A stretch of DNA of 64,000 nt from Candidatus Methanomethylophilaceae archaeon (GTDB lineage Archaea > Thermoplasmatota > Thermoplasmata > Methanomassiliicoccales > Methanomethylophilaceae), in NCBI GenBank assembly GCA_944320495.1, contig CALUHR010000006.1:1-64000 (forward strand), written 5' to 3'. Below, one piece after another: positions 44,648 through 53,631 of the stretch. Numbering within the stretch: the stretch's first letter is position 1; the number at the start of each line of letters is the position of its first letter. The notes below the pieces were generated by a model. The model did no database searches. It was given only the letters and a program-made list of their open reading frames with translations, and had not been told where the DNA came from. The position numbers were made by a program, and so were the translations under genes.

Positions 44648-45073
44648 TCAGAGGAGGTCCACGGCGACGAGCCTGTCCCCTCTGGGACACTCGACGTCTT
44701 TTCCCATCTTCGCGACCGTGTACTTCGACCCCTCGGTTTTGCCGACGGGATGGCACAGACCGTAGTTCGGGCAGCCGATCTCGTCGCACTTCGAGACTGA
44801 GTAAGTGATCGTGATGCCCTCGAGCAGACCCTTCTTCGGGAGTATCGCGGGTGTCACGGTCTTCTCGACCTCGACCGCAACGACGGGCTCGTCCTCCAGG
44901 AGGACGCAGGCATGCTCCTGTCCCCTGACGGACGTCACCCTGAAGCGCGTGCCCGCCTCAAGGTTGTGGCAGACGTTCCTGAGCTTGCATCCGTCGCACT
45001 CCTCGGCGGGGCCGATGTAGTAGAACTCGGACCCCTCCTTCGCTATCGCCTTCCCCACGAGAGTTATGGCCAT
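44648..45073 (-). CDS. UPF0179 family protein
   Basis: A 141-residue archaea-specific protein with conserved cysteines: ECDGCKLRNVCHNLEAGTR and KCDEIGCPNYGLCHPVG, plus VECPRGDR near the end. The cysteine spacing suggests a metal site. Function is unknown. Its ATG shares a base with the EgsA TGA (TGATG), so the two are co-translated. Confidence 0.85.
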   Translation of the reverse strand: MAITLVGKAIAKEGSEFYYIGPAEECDGCKLRNVCHNLEAGTRFRVTSVRGQEHACVLLEDEPVVAVEVEKTVTPAILPKKGLLEGITITYSVSKCDEIGCPNYGLCHPVGKTEGSKYTVAKMGKDVECPRGDRLVAVDLL

Positions 45074-46128
45074 CAGATCACCCCTGTGACGGTGGCCACC
45101 CTCTCGGCGACCTCCTCGGTTATGCCGTTGTCTCCCAGGATGGTGAACCTGTCCTTCCTTATTTCGGTGGCATGGGCGAGGGAGTAGACGATCTCCTCCG
45201 CGGGAATCCCCAGTTCTTTGGCGGTGGTCGGTGCCCCGATCTCGGCCAGCGCGTCCCTTATGTGTTCCCAGTCCCCTCCGTGGAGGTACATAGTCATGAT
45301 GGATCCGACACCGCACTGCTCGCCGTGGAGGGCCCTGCCGGGGCATCTGAGGTCCAGCATGTGGGAGAACATGTGCTCCGCCCCGCTGGTGGGCCTGGAG
45401 CTCCCGGCGAAGCTCATGGAGACTCCCGACATGATGATCGGCTTGATGGCGATCCAGACGCTGTCCTCCACGCCTGGCTTGATGAGGCTGGACGCGTCGA
45501 GGATCTCCTCGGCCGCGTGCTTGGAGAGCGAGTAGGCGGTGCGGCTGAAGGATTCGCCCTTCAGCCTCCTGGCGAAGTCCCAGTCCATGATCGCCGTGAG
45601 ATTGGAGATGACGTCCGCGCACCCGGAGGCGAGGAGCCTGTACGGTGCCTGGCTGATGATCTCGGTATCCGCCAGGACGCCCATGGGGGACGCGGATTCG
45701 ATGGATCTGGACCCTTCGGCGGATTTGAGCGAGGCCCTGTTGGAGGCTATGCCGTCGTGGGATGCGGACGTGGGGATGGCGACGAACGGGAGATGGAGCT
45801 CGTTGGAGACGACCTTGGCGAGGTCGATCTTGCTCCCCCCGCCGACGGCGAGTATGAACGATGACCCGGACTCCCTGGCCCTCCTGCAGATGAGGTCGAC
45901 GTTCTCCTGGGTGGCGTCCCCGACCCTGCACATGTCCAGGTCGTAGCCGTCCATGATGTCCATCACGCGCTTCCCGGCCACCTCGGCGGTCCTGCCGCCG
46001 GTGATGATCGTGCCCGCCCCTCTGAAGTGCAGCCTCTCGCACATGCCGCGGACGTCCTCGATGACGCCATGGCCGGCCACGACGTCCCTGGGCATCTCGA
46101 CGGCCTTGACCTTGCTGAAGTATCCCAT
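45073..46128 (-). CDS. egsA: sn-glycerol-1-phosphate dehydrogenase
   Basis: A 351-residue EgsA (AraM/G1PDH) that reduces dihydroxyacetone phosphate to sn-glycerol-1-phosphate, setting the archaeal lipid stereochemistry. NAD(P)-binding AVGGGSKIDLAKV, metal ligands in TSASHDGIASNRAS, GAEHMFSHMLD and HGEQCGVGSIMT are all typical. The ATG at 46128 is used; a GTG 9 bases upstream is possible. A shared TATA region at 46156-46165 lies between this gene and the divergent flavoprotein. Confidence 0.95.
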   Translation of the reverse strand: MGYFSKVKAVEMPRDVVAGHGVIEDVRGMCERLHFRGAGTIITGGRTAEVAGKRVMDIMDGYDLDMCRVGDATQENVDLICRRARESGSSFILAVGGGSKIDLAKVVSNELHLPFVAIPTSASHDGIASNRASLKSAEGSRSIESASPMGVLADTEIISQAPYRLLASGCADVISNLTAIMDWDFARRLKGESFSRTAYSLSKHAAEEILDASSLIKPGVEDSVWIAIKPIIMSGVSMSFAGSSRPTSGAEHMFSHMLDLRCPGRALHGEQCGVGSIMTMYLHGGDWEHIRDALAEIGAPTTAKELGIPAEEIVYSLAHATEIRKDRFTILGDNGITEEVAERVATVTGVI

Positions 46129-46155
46129 CTCGCTCACGCATCCTGATGGGTGCAG

Positions 46156-46165
46156 ATTATTAATT
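46156..46165. promoter_or_regulatory. Shared divergent TATA element (egsA / flavoprotein)
   Basis: ATTATTAATT reads as a TATA box on both strands. It is 26 bases before the ATG at 46186 on the plus strand and about 30 before the egsA start on the minus strand, so both promoters may compete for one element. Confidence 0.55.
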
Positions 46166-46185
46166 CAATTTCCCATGGACGGGAT

Positions 46186-46728
46186 ATGCCAGCAGCCCTG
46201 ATACTGTGCGGAAGCGCGCGCGAGGACGGAGTCACCGAGAGGATGTGCCGCACCGCATCGGAGACCCTGGAGTCGATGGGATACGACACCGTCTCCATCC
46301 GCATCACCGACGATGTCTCCCATTGCAGGGACTGCGGACTCTGCAGGGGCGGCCGTTGCGTCCTGGACGACGCGATGTCGGGGATATACGAGGAGTTCGC
46401 GAAGGCGGACCTCCTGGTGCTGGCGACACCGGTGCACTTCAGCGGCCCGTCGTCGCTGATCAAGTCCGCCGTGGACAGGTTCCAGCCGTACTGGTACAAC
46501 AGGGGCCTGTCCCATCCGTCCGTCGCCCTGGGACTCGTCTGTGCGGGAAGCGACTCCCCCAGGTTCGGACCCACCGAGAGCATCTTCAGGGCGTTCTGCG
46601 CAACCGTCGGGATGAGATGGCTGGGTCAGTTGGAGTTCCCCGATACCGACAGGAACGGAGGGGAGGGCGCGGCGGAGGCCGTGGAGGGATTCATCAGAAG
46701 CGCGGTCGGAGCCTCAGCGGAGCAATGA
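46186..46728 (+). CDS. Iron-sulfur flavoprotein (NADPH-dependent FMN reductase-like)
   Basis: A 180-residue flavodoxin-fold protein. The compact cluster motif CRDCGLCRGGRC near residue 46 (CX2CX2CX4C) is that of the methanogen iron-sulfur flavoprotein Isf, combined with FMN-binding ATPVHFSGPSSLIKSAVDRF. It probably relays electrons between ferredoxin and FMN or reduces oxygen species. The ATG at 46186 is supported by the upstream TATA. Its end overlaps the convergent gene by 35 bases. Confidence 0.85.
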   Translation: MPAALILCGSAREDGVTERMCRTASETLESMGYDTVSIRITDDVSHCRDCGLCRGGRCVLDDAMSGIYEEFAKADLLVLATPVHFSGPSSLIKSAVDRFQPYWYNRGLSHPSVALGLVCAGSDSPRFGPTESIFRAFCATVGMRWLGQLEFPDTDRNGGEGAAEAVEGFIRSAVGASAEQ

Positions 46729-47386
46729 GGAGGCCGGTGCAGCATCCCTCCATGGCGGACCCGTCGGTGACGAACGGGACGCTAAGGGGATGCAGGTCGA
46801 GGACCCTCTCCCACTTGTATGCGGTCACCGAGCCGTCGGTGTCCAGGATGCACGTCCTATGGAATCCCAGATCATCCAGGCGCCCGATCGTCTCCCTCAG
46901 GTCCGCCGGAGCGATGGAGCGGTTCACGACCTTGCCGTTCCTGACGAACACCGTCGGGATGGCGCTGTCCGACATGGACAGGATATCCTGGAGATCATCG
47001 TCCGACGCCACCGCGTGATAGGGGAACAGAACCGACTCCGCGGTCGTGTTGAACGCGTCCATGAGGTCGTCCGCGTCCTGCACCCATGCCAGGAACCATA
47101 TGTCCCGTCCGCGGAGCCTCATGCCCTTGAGGACGGCCTCGCGGAACCCGCGGGCACGTATGCTGTCCCAGTCGACGACCACGGCGGGTTCGCGGGTCTC
47201 TCCGCGCGGGATCGATGCCGCCGCGTCGGCGAACGGGATGACGCGGTCCCCCGTCTCGGGGAGGCATCTCCCCTCGGGTACGGAGACGGCGCCGATGGCG
47301 TCCTCTCCCATCTCGACTGCGAACACGGCCGGGATCTGCATGTCATCCCCCAAGGCCAGCATCGCGTATAGCGGTTGCGGGGACAT
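46694..47386 (-). CDS. Hypothetical protein, possible TIM-barrel-like
   Basis: A 230-residue protein I do not recognise with confidence. It alternates beta-like strands and helices (PAVVVDWDSIRARGFREAV, DIWFLAWVQDADDLMDAFN, PTVFVRNGKVVNRSI) in a way that resembles a small alpha/beta barrel, and has no membrane segment. The ATG at 47386 is chosen because the shared TATA at about 47424-47430 would start the mRNA near 47400. It is divergent from the superoxide reductase gene. Confidence 0.55.
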   Translation of the reverse strand: MSPQPLYAMLALGDDMQIPAVFAVEMGEDAIGAVSVPEGRCLPETGDRVIPFADAAASIPRGETREPAVVVDWDSIRARGFREAVLKGMRLRGRDIWFLAWVQDADDLMDAFNTTAESVLFPYHAVASDDDLQDILSMSDSAIPTVFVRNGKVVNRSIAPADLRETIGRLDDLGFHRTCILDTDGSVTAYKWERVLDLHPLSVPFVTDGSAMEGCCTGLLIAPLRLRPRF

Positions 47387-47423
47387 GTAAACGGCCCTTA
47401 CCAAAACGGCCTGAGAGGGAACC

Positions 47424-47430
47424 TTATTAA
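47424..47430. promoter_or_regulatory. Shared divergent TATA element (superoxide reductase / 46694-47386)
   Basis: TTATTAA sits 38-43 bases from both start codons and reads as a TATA box in either direction, giving each gene a leader of about 14 bases. Confidence 0.5.
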
Positions 47431-47466
47431 CAACGTTGACAGGGATGCCGACACAGAGGTTTCCAA

Positions 47467-47841
47467 ATGAGCGCGAAATTCATCTGCGAGAAATGCGGCA
47501 CCGCCGTCGAGGTTCTGTACAAGGGAGGATGCAACCCGTCCTGCTGCGGCCAGCCCATGAAGGAGGCCGAGTACAGGACCGAGGACGCCGCCAAGGAGAA
47601 GCACGTCCCCTACATCACCCGCGAGGGCGACATGGTGCGCGTCGTCGTCGGAAAGGAGACCCTCCACCCGATGACCGAGGAGCACTACATCGTCTACATC
47701 GAGATCGACGCCGACGGCATCCTGATGAGGAAGTACCTCAAGCCCGGAGACGCCCCCGAGGCGTGCTTCAAGACCGATGCCGAGAACATCGTCGCCTACG
47801 AGATGTGCAACAAGCACGGGTTCTGGCAGTCCAACCAGTGA
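47467..47841 (+). CDS. dfx: Desulfoferrodoxin (superoxide reductase)
   Basis: A 124-residue two-domain superoxide reductase that reduces superoxide to peroxide without releasing oxygen. N-terminal desulforedoxin cysteines are CEKCGT and PSCCGQPM. The catalytic iron ligands are in KEKHVPYI, HPMTEEHYI and YEMCNKHGFW. It protects this anaerobe against oxygen. Confidence 0.95.
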   Translation: MSAKFICEKCGTAVEVLYKGGCNPSCCGQPMKEAEYRTEDAAKEKHVPYITREGDMVRVVVGKETLHPMTEEHYIVYIEIDADGILMRKYLKPGDAPEACFKTDAENIVAYEMCNKHGFWQSNQ

Positions 47842-47844
47842 TCC

Positions 47845-47866
47845 CGGGGGCCCTCCGGGCCCCCCG
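47845..47866 (+). terminator. Hairpin after dfx
   Basis: GGGGGCCC-TCC-GGGCCCCC forms a very stable stem directly after the stop codon. Confidence 0.65.
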
Positions 47867-47958
47867 ACAAAACAGCGGGATTCCCACGTCCCGTGACCTT
47901 CCCCTGTTCTTGTATTTATATGGCCAAGGGTTCACCCGCCTCAGTAAAGGTGACTGCG

Positions 47959-48432
47959 ATGGCCAAGAAGATCATCGAGACCACTGGTGACGACGCGAAA
48001 GCGAAAGCCAGGCACGCGAAGCTCGCCAGGGAGCGCGAGGAGGCCGAGGAGAAGGAGAAGAACCGCGCCTCGGACGAGTACTGGAGGAACCGCCGCGCCA
48101 ACGAGAAGCGCAAGGAGGAGATCAAGAAGCTCCCGAAGGAGGAGCGCGCCGAGGCCAAGAGGAAGCTCCGCGAGGACATCCGCGCCAACAAGGAGAACTA
48201 CAAGCGCGAGAAGCGCGAGCTCCGCGAGAAGGAAAGGGCCGAGAGGGAGGCCGCGAAGAACGTCCACGCCGCCCCCGCCGAGAAGCCTGCGGAGAAGGAG
48301 GCCCCGAAGGAGGAGCCGAAGGCCGCGGAGCCCGCTCCCGAGACCCCTGAGGCGCCCGCTGCCGAGGCTCCCGCCGAGGCGCCGGCCGAGACCCCTTCGA
48401 AGGCTCCGGAAGAGCCCGACAAGAAGGATTGA
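47959..48432 (+). CDS. Highly charged coiled-coil protein with A/E/P-rich tail
   Basis: A 157-residue protein. Residues 10-100 are lysine/glutamate/arginine-rich with heptad character, likely a long single helix or coiled coil. The last 55 residues are almost only A, E, P and K. No domain is recognised. A TATA-like TTTATAT near 47914 precedes it. The ATG at 47959 (MAKKIIETTG) follows AGGTGA; an ATG at 47920 is in frame but less likely. Similar low-complexity proteins are often lineage-specific. Confidence 0.6.
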   Translation: MAKKIIETTGDDAKAKARHAKLAREREEAEEKEKNRASDEYWRNRRANEKRKEEIKKLPKEERAEAKRKLREDIRANKENYKREKRELREKERAEREAAKNVHAAPAEKPAEKEAPKEEPKAAEPAPETPEAPAAEAPAEAPAETPSKAPEEPDKKD

Positions 48433-48534
48433 AACCAGTTTCACGTTGTTAACCGCCCGGGGGTATCCCCTCGGGCCCATCCAGACTTCCGTTCCCAAGG
48501 TCCTGGTTTTAAGTACCTATTGCAATCCCCTCAC

Positions 48535-51312
48535 GTGGTCAAAGGTTCGATCGACACCCCAGAAGAAAGGCTCTACCGCGCGGCGTCCACGGACGTCGAC
48601 GATGTGCTGAAGGAATACGACAGCAGACCGGAAGGTCACTTCAACGAAGAGATTACAACTTCCCGTATCCAGTATGGGAAAAACGAGGTGACGAACCACA
48701 ACAGGCACGTCGTCCTGAAGAGGCTCGCCAAATCATTCGGTAACATTTTCATAATCACTCTTGCGGTCATCGACATCCTTTGGATGGTCCTTGAACCGGA
48801 CATCATCTACTTCATCATCCTCACGACGCTCATCCTCGTCAGCGGAACCGTCACTTTCATCCAGGAGACCCGCAGCTCGAAGGCGGCGGCCCAATTGGTC
48901 AGCATGGTGACGACCATAATCACCGTCCGCCGCGAGGACATGGAGATCGAGATCGACTCCAAGGAACTCGTCGTGGGAGACATCATCATCCTGGACACCG
49001 GGGACATGGTCCCAGCCGATGTCAGGATCATCAGTTCCAATCACCTCAAGGTCGACCAGTCCGCCCTGACGGGGGAGTCGGGCGGGGTCACCAAATACTC
49101 CGAGACCTCCGATGCGGAGGACCTCCTCGAATGCAACAACATGGCCTTCATGGGCACCAACGTCGTCGGCGGTTCCGCCGAGGCCATCGTCGTCGCGGTC
49201 GGCGACGACACGGTGTTCGGCTCCATGGCCGAGAAGCTCACCGCCAAGAAGCCCTCCACCACCTACGACAAGGGCACCAAGTCCATCGTCAACGTCCTGC
49301 TGAGGATCATGTACTGCATGGTCCCGCCCGTGTTCCTGATCATGATAGTCAAGGACTATCTGAACAACGGCAGCTTCAGCGTGGACGGGGTCCTCACCGC
49401 GGTCACCTTCGCGCTCACCCTCGCCATCGGTCTGATGCCCGAGATGCTGGCCACCATAGTGTCGGCCAACCTCGCCAAGGGTTCCATCGACATGTCGAAG
49501 AAGAAGGTCATCGTCAAGGACGTGACCGCCATCCAGAACTTCGGCGCGATGGATGTCCTGTGCTCGGACAAGACCGGCACTCTCACGCAGAACCGCATCT
49601 CCGTCGAGTCCTGCAACGATATCTACGGCAATCCCAGCCACTCCGTCGAGCTGATGTCCTGCCTCAACGCCCACAACCTCAGGTCTGCCACCAACCAGAT
49701 CGACTGGGCTCTCGACGAGTACGCCGAGGAGGAGGACGGGCTGCTGGACGAGGTCGAGCAGTACGAGTACATAGGGGACGTCCCCTTCGACTTCATCAGG
49801 AGGAGGGCGACGGTCATCGTGAAGAAGGACGAGGAGGTCAACCTCATGATCTCCAAGGGCGCCATGCCCGAGATCCTCTCCATCTCCACAGGATACCTCG
49901 ACGAGAACAGGGACATCCAGCCCCTGGACGAGAAGACGGTCAACGACATGATGGGCCTCGTGGAGTGGTACAGCTCCAAGGGGATGCGCGTCCTGGGCAT
50001 CACCCACAAGTACCTCCCTGCCGGGAAGACCGAGTTCTCCGAGGCGGACGAGTGCGACCTCATCATCGCGGGATTCCTGGTGTTCACCGACCCGGTCAAG
50101 CCCTCCGCGAAGGCCGCCATCGAGGACATGAAGGACTACGGCATCGCCGTCAAGGTCCTCACCGGCGACAACGAGTACGTCTCCCGCCACGTCTGCGACC
50201 AGATCGGCATATCCACCGAGAACATCCTCGTGGGCCCCCAGATAGACGACATGTCCGATGAGGAGCTCAAGGATGCCGTCGAGCAGACCAGCATCTTCGC
50301 CCGCCTGAGCCCGGACGACAAGTCCAGGGTGGTCACCGCCCTGAGGGCCAACGGGCACACCGTCGGTGTCATGGGAGACGGCATCAACGACGTCGTCGCC
50401 ATGAAGAACGCCGATGTCTCCATCTCGGTCGACACCGGAACGGACATCGCGAAGGAGACCGCCAGCATGATCCTCCTGGAGAAGGACCTCGGAGTCCTGA
50501 AGACCGGGGCGATCGAGGGCAGGAAGGTCTACGTCAACTCCATCAAGTACGTGAAGATGATCGGTTCGATCAACTTCGGATACATGTTCTCTCTGATTCT
50601 CGGTTCCCTGTTCTTCAACTTCGAGCCGATGGGCGGAATAATGATCCTGATCTTCAACCTGATCAACGACTTCGCCTGCATCTTCATCATCTGGGACAAG
50701 GTGGATGATGAGTTCGTGCGCGAACCGCGGAAATGGGATGCGAAGAATCTGACGACGGTCATGTATCGGTACGGGCCGATGTGCGTCGTCACGGATCTGA
50801 TCTCATGGGCGTTCTTCATATTCGTCGTGTTCGCGGCGATAGACGTCACCCTGCCGGCCGATCTCGTCGCGGCCCACCCGGAGCTCGCCGGCGTGTCCAA
50901 CGCGTCCGACCTGGTCCTGGGCATGTTCGACCTCGGCAGCACGGAACCCCTCTCGGAAGGAGGTTATGCGGGATACCTGGTGCCCTACATGGTGCTGTTC
51001 CAGTCCCTCTGGTGCATCGAGCAGTACTGGATGCAGGTCTGGGCGATCCACATCGTCAGGACCAACAAGCTGCCGTTCTTCCAGGCCTGGTCCGCCAAGC
51101 CCCTGGTCGCGACCACGATCATCGCTCTGATCGTCGGAACCACCCTGCCGTTCACGGGACCCCTCTGGGAGGCCATCTCCGGATGCACCGACCTCCTGCC
51201 GATCCCGCTATGGGCGCTGATCTTCATGCCCATCATCGGAGCGGTCTACTTCTTCGGCGCCCACGCCATCAAGAGGCGCGTCCTGAAGAAGTACGGGTTC
51301 TTCGCCTGCTGA
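48535..51312 (+). CDS. MgtA-like P-type (P3B) ATPase, probable magnesium transporter
   Basis: A 925-residue P-type ATPase. Actuator motif LTGESGG is near residue 178, phosphorylation site DKTGTLTQN near 345 and hinge GDGINDVVAMKNADVSISVD near 614. Length, the N-terminal TTSRIQYGKNEVTNHN and ten-helix layout are close to MgtA/MgtB. The GTG at 48535 is preferred, since TTTTAAG lies 27 bases upstream (leaderless); a TTG at 48520 is in frame. Substrate by homology is Mg2+, not shown directly. Confidence 0.87.
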   Translation: MVKGSIDTPEERLYRAASTDVDDVLKEYDSRPEGHFNEEITTSRIQYGKNEVTNHNRHVVLKRLAKSFGNIFIITLAVIDILWMVLEPDIIYFIILTTLILVSGTVTFIQETRSSKAAAQLVSMVTTIITVRREDMEIEIDSKELVVGDIIILDTGDMVPADVRIISSNHLKVDQSALTGESGGVTKYSETSDAEDLLECNNMAFMGTNVVGGSAEAIVVAVGDDTVFGSMAEKLTAKKPSTTYDKGTKSIVNVLLRIMYCMVPPVFLIMIVKDYLNNGSFSVDGVLTAVTFALTLAIGLMPEMLATIVSANLAKGSIDMSKKKVIVKDVTAIQNFGAMDVLCSDKTGTLTQNRISVESCNDIYGNPSHSVELMSCLNAHNLRSATNQIDWALDEYAEEEDGLLDEVEQYEYIGDVPFDFIRRRATVIVKKDEEVNLMISKGAMPEILSISTGYLDENRDIQPLDEKTVNDMMGLVEWYSSKGMRVLGITHKYLPAGKTEFSEADECDLIIAGFLVFTDPVKPSAKAAIEDMKDYGIAVKVLTGDNEYVSRHVCDQIGISTENILVGPQIDDMSDEELKDAVEQTSIFARLSPDDKSRVVTALRANGHTVGVMGDGINDVVAMKNADVSISVDTGTDIAKETASMILLEKDLGVLKTGAIEGRKVYVNSIKYVKMIGSINFGYMFSLILGSLFFNFEPMGGIMILIFNLINDFACIFIIWDKVDDEFVREPRKWDAKNLTTVMYRYGPMCVVTDLISWAFFIFVVFAAIDVTLPADLVAAHPELAGVSNASDLVLGMFDLGSTEPLSEGGYAGYLVPYMVLFQSLWCIEQYWMQVWAIHIVRTNKLPFFQAWSAKPLVATTIIALIVGTTLPFTGPLWEAISGCTDLLPIPLWALIFMPIIGAVYFFGAHAIKRRVLKKYGFFAC

Positions 51313-51320
51313 TCAAACGT

Positions 51321-51348
51321 GGAGGGGTCCGCCCCTCCCTTCCTTTAT
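51321..51348 (+). terminator. Terminator after the P-type ATPase
   Basis: GGAGGGG-TCCG-CCCCTCC (51321-51338) followed by CTTCCTTTAT. Part of the T-rich tail is also the TATA box of the next gene. Confidence 0.7.
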
Positions 51349-51372
51349 ATCCCCAATCCGCATCGTCGGCAC

Positions 51373-53631
51373 ATGGTCAGATTCTCCTGGGACAGTGTGG
51401 GCTTCGTATCCCAGGGCTCACGTGTGGACAGGACATACTTCCCGGCGGACTTCTCGGAGGACATCGAGCTCCACCGCGGGGAGGAGGGCCGCGAGTGCCC
51501 GTACGTGCCGTCCGGATACGCGAGCCCGGACTACTCCGTCCTGGGGGACGACCAGGTCAGATACTACCTGTGGTGGAGGTCCTGTGCCGAGGCCGGGGTC
51601 ATAGACAGTTCCGACGAGGGGTACGCCTGGCTCTACTGCAGGGAGCTCATAGAGTCCCCCGGGGACCCGAGGGATACGCTGTCGAGGATAGTGGCATTCA
51701 CCCGCACCTGCGGCACCAGCCTGAGGCTGTCCCCCATGGTCGCCTCCCTCGCAGCCGACTACGCCATATCGAAGGGGCTGCCGCTGGACCTGGTCCCGAG
51801 GGACCGCAGCTTCGCGGCCTCCGACGCACTCATCACATGGGACCTCACCCGGTACCCTATCGGGGGGACCTTCCCCGGTGCGCTGATCCCGGCGGACGTC
51901 TACAACTGGAGGAGGCTGTTTCCGAAGCTGGGGGACGAGACAATGGAGGAGATCGTCCTTCTCAGTCTGAGGGGTATCGACGAGATCGTCCGCTCCACCG
52001 AGGGGATGGGGCTCATCAGGGCGATCGGCTGCGTCCCCGAACCGTCGGACATCGTGCCCCTGGCCAGGTTCATCCGTCCTGAGGACTACCGGACGGTGAC
52101 GATGCCGGTGGTCCCGAGGGAGAGGGGCCCGTACGCGCATCTGGTGGACGCCGTGATCAGGCAGGCCGTCCGCTTCATGGTGCCTCGGGGAGGACCCTCC
52201 GTGCCGAGGACGTTCCCGAAGGGGTGGCGCCGCGCCGTGGCGGCCGCCGTGGACGCCGCGGTCAACGACTGCGGATGGATGGCATCCATGTTCAGGGACG
52301 GCGACGAGGGGTACTGGGAGGACGACGACCTCATAGTTCGCAGGGGCGACGACCGCCCCCGCATCATCCCGCAGCAGATCGGGGTGATGGAGCCGGGACG
52401 TCCCAGGATGTCCATGCGCGAGTTCATGTCCCACTGGTCCGACGAATCCGATGTCAGGGTGGACTACGTTCCGTCCGGGAGGACGGAGACGACGTACTCG
52501 GCCATGGACGACGGACAGTTGGCGTTCTACAGGTACTGGCGCACCCAGGCCCGGAAGGGGAGGTTCCTGGACACCGACCAGGGGTACCTCTGGCTCTTCT
52601 GTACCGAGGCCGTCAACATAGACGATGAGCCCGAGGCCATCCAGGGGATGTTCGAATCCGCCCTGGAGGCATATGCCGGTAGCAACGGCCTCGCCCCGTT
52701 GAGGATCGCGGCCAACGACCACGCCGTGCTGCACCACATGGACACGCCCTCGGACACCGACCACAGGATGTCTCGCTACGTGGCGTACGCCAAGCTGGCG
52801 TCCGACCCCATCGGCAGGATGGACGTGGACATGGCGGACCAGCTGGCACACTATGACTCGTCGAAGTACACCTCCGCCGAGCCCGACCTCCACGGCATCG
52901 CCTTCACCGAGGCGGTCAGGGCGGTGGACTCGTACATGCTCGAGAACAATGGCAAGAGGCTCGTCGACCGCTGCACCATGAGGGAGATGGAGGGCACCAT
53001 GAGGCTCTACAAGGGCCTGTGGACCTCGGAGTCCGTGGTCCTGGGCGTGGAGTTCAAGGACGTCCTGTCGTCGAGGAGGATCGAGTCGCTGATCGACGGC
53101 ATCTACCGTGTGTCCATCCGCACGGTCAACAGGAGCCTCGGCGACCCGGCACCGCGCTATCCGAAGGACCTGCCGGATGCCATGATCAAGGTGGCCGAGG
53201 ATGCGGTGGCTGCCCTGATGGACCGCCGCGACATGGAGAGGGAGGACGACCTGGCCAGGATGGAGGCGTCCAGGATGGTGCTGGACCGCGACGCCGTCGA
53301 ATCAGCCGCCAGGGACCTGGAGGCCGTCACGGGCATGATGGCAGTGGACGACGATGACGACGAGATCGAGGAGGTCCCGATCGTCGCGTCCCCGGACGGG
53401 GGGTGGGACGGGCTCGTCGCCTCCCTCGACGATGCCGAGACCGCCTATCTTCACGATTCACTGACCCCCCGCGGGGCGGGCCCGTGGTCACTCGAGGGCA
53501 CCGGGAGGCGCCCTTCGGAGGTGGAGGACGCGGTAAACTCAAAGGCGATGGACGCCATCGGGGACGCCATCGTGGAGGGCGGAAGGGCCGTCGAGGACTA
53601 CGCCCCCGACATCGAGGGTGCTCTCAGATGA
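51373..53631 (+). CDS. TerB-N-repeat protein (TerB-N/TerB-C type), defence-like operon gene 1
   Basis: A 752-residue protein. The TerB-N-like motif appears twice: YVPSGYASPDYSVLGDDQ, then YYLWWR and EGYAWLYCRELIE (residues 44-94), and YVPSGRTETTYSAMDDGQ, then FYRYWR and QGYLWLFCTEAV (about 364-412). This internal duplication is unusual. The C-terminal third (EFKDVLSSRRIESLIDGIY and following) resembles TerB-C. TerB-N/C proteins are known to co-occur with ATPases and helicases in DNA-processing or stress operons. TTTATATC is 27 bases before the ATG. The stop overlaps the next ATG (ATGA), so the three genes are coupled. Confidence 0.75.
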   Translation: MVRFSWDSVGFVSQGSRVDRTYFPADFSEDIELHRGEEGRECPYVPSGYASPDYSVLGDDQVRYYLWWRSCAEAGVIDSSDEGYAWLYCRELIESPGDPRDTLSRIVAFTRTCGTSLRLSPMVASLAADYAISKGLPLDLVPRDRSFAASDALITWDLTRYPIGGTFPGALIPADVYNWRRLFPKLGDETMEEIVLLSLRGIDEIVRSTEGMGLIRAIGCVPEPSDIVPLARFIRPEDYRTVTMPVVPRERGPYAHLVDAVIRQAVRFMVPRGGPSVPRTFPKGWRRAVAAAVDAAVNDCGWMASMFRDGDEGYWEDDDLIVRRGDDRPRIIPQQIGVMEPGRPRMSMREFMSHWSDESDVRVDYVPSGRTETTYSAMDDGQLAFYRYWRTQARKGRFLDTDQGYLWLFCTEAVNIDDEPEAIQGMFESALEAYAGSNGLAPLRIAANDHAVLHHMDTPSDTDHRMSRYVAYAKLASDPIGRMDVDMADQLAHYDSSKYTSAEPDLHGIAFTEAVRAVDSYMLENNGKRLVDRCTMREMEGTMRLYKGLWTSESVVLGVEFKDVLSSRRIESLIDGIYRVSIRTVNRSLGDPAPRYPKDLPDAMIKVAEDAVAALMDRRDMEREDDLARMEASRMVLDRDAVESAARDLEAVTGMMAVDDDDDEIEEVPIVASPDGGWDGLVASLDDAETAYLHDSLTPRGAGPWSLEGTGRRPSEVEDAVNSKAMDAIGDAIVEGGRAVEDYAPDIEGALR

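Noticed and set aside
48733..50358. 541-codon minus-strand ORF opposite the P-type ATPase
   Set aside because: Antisense shadow of a well-supported P-type ATPase, with no recognisable motif.
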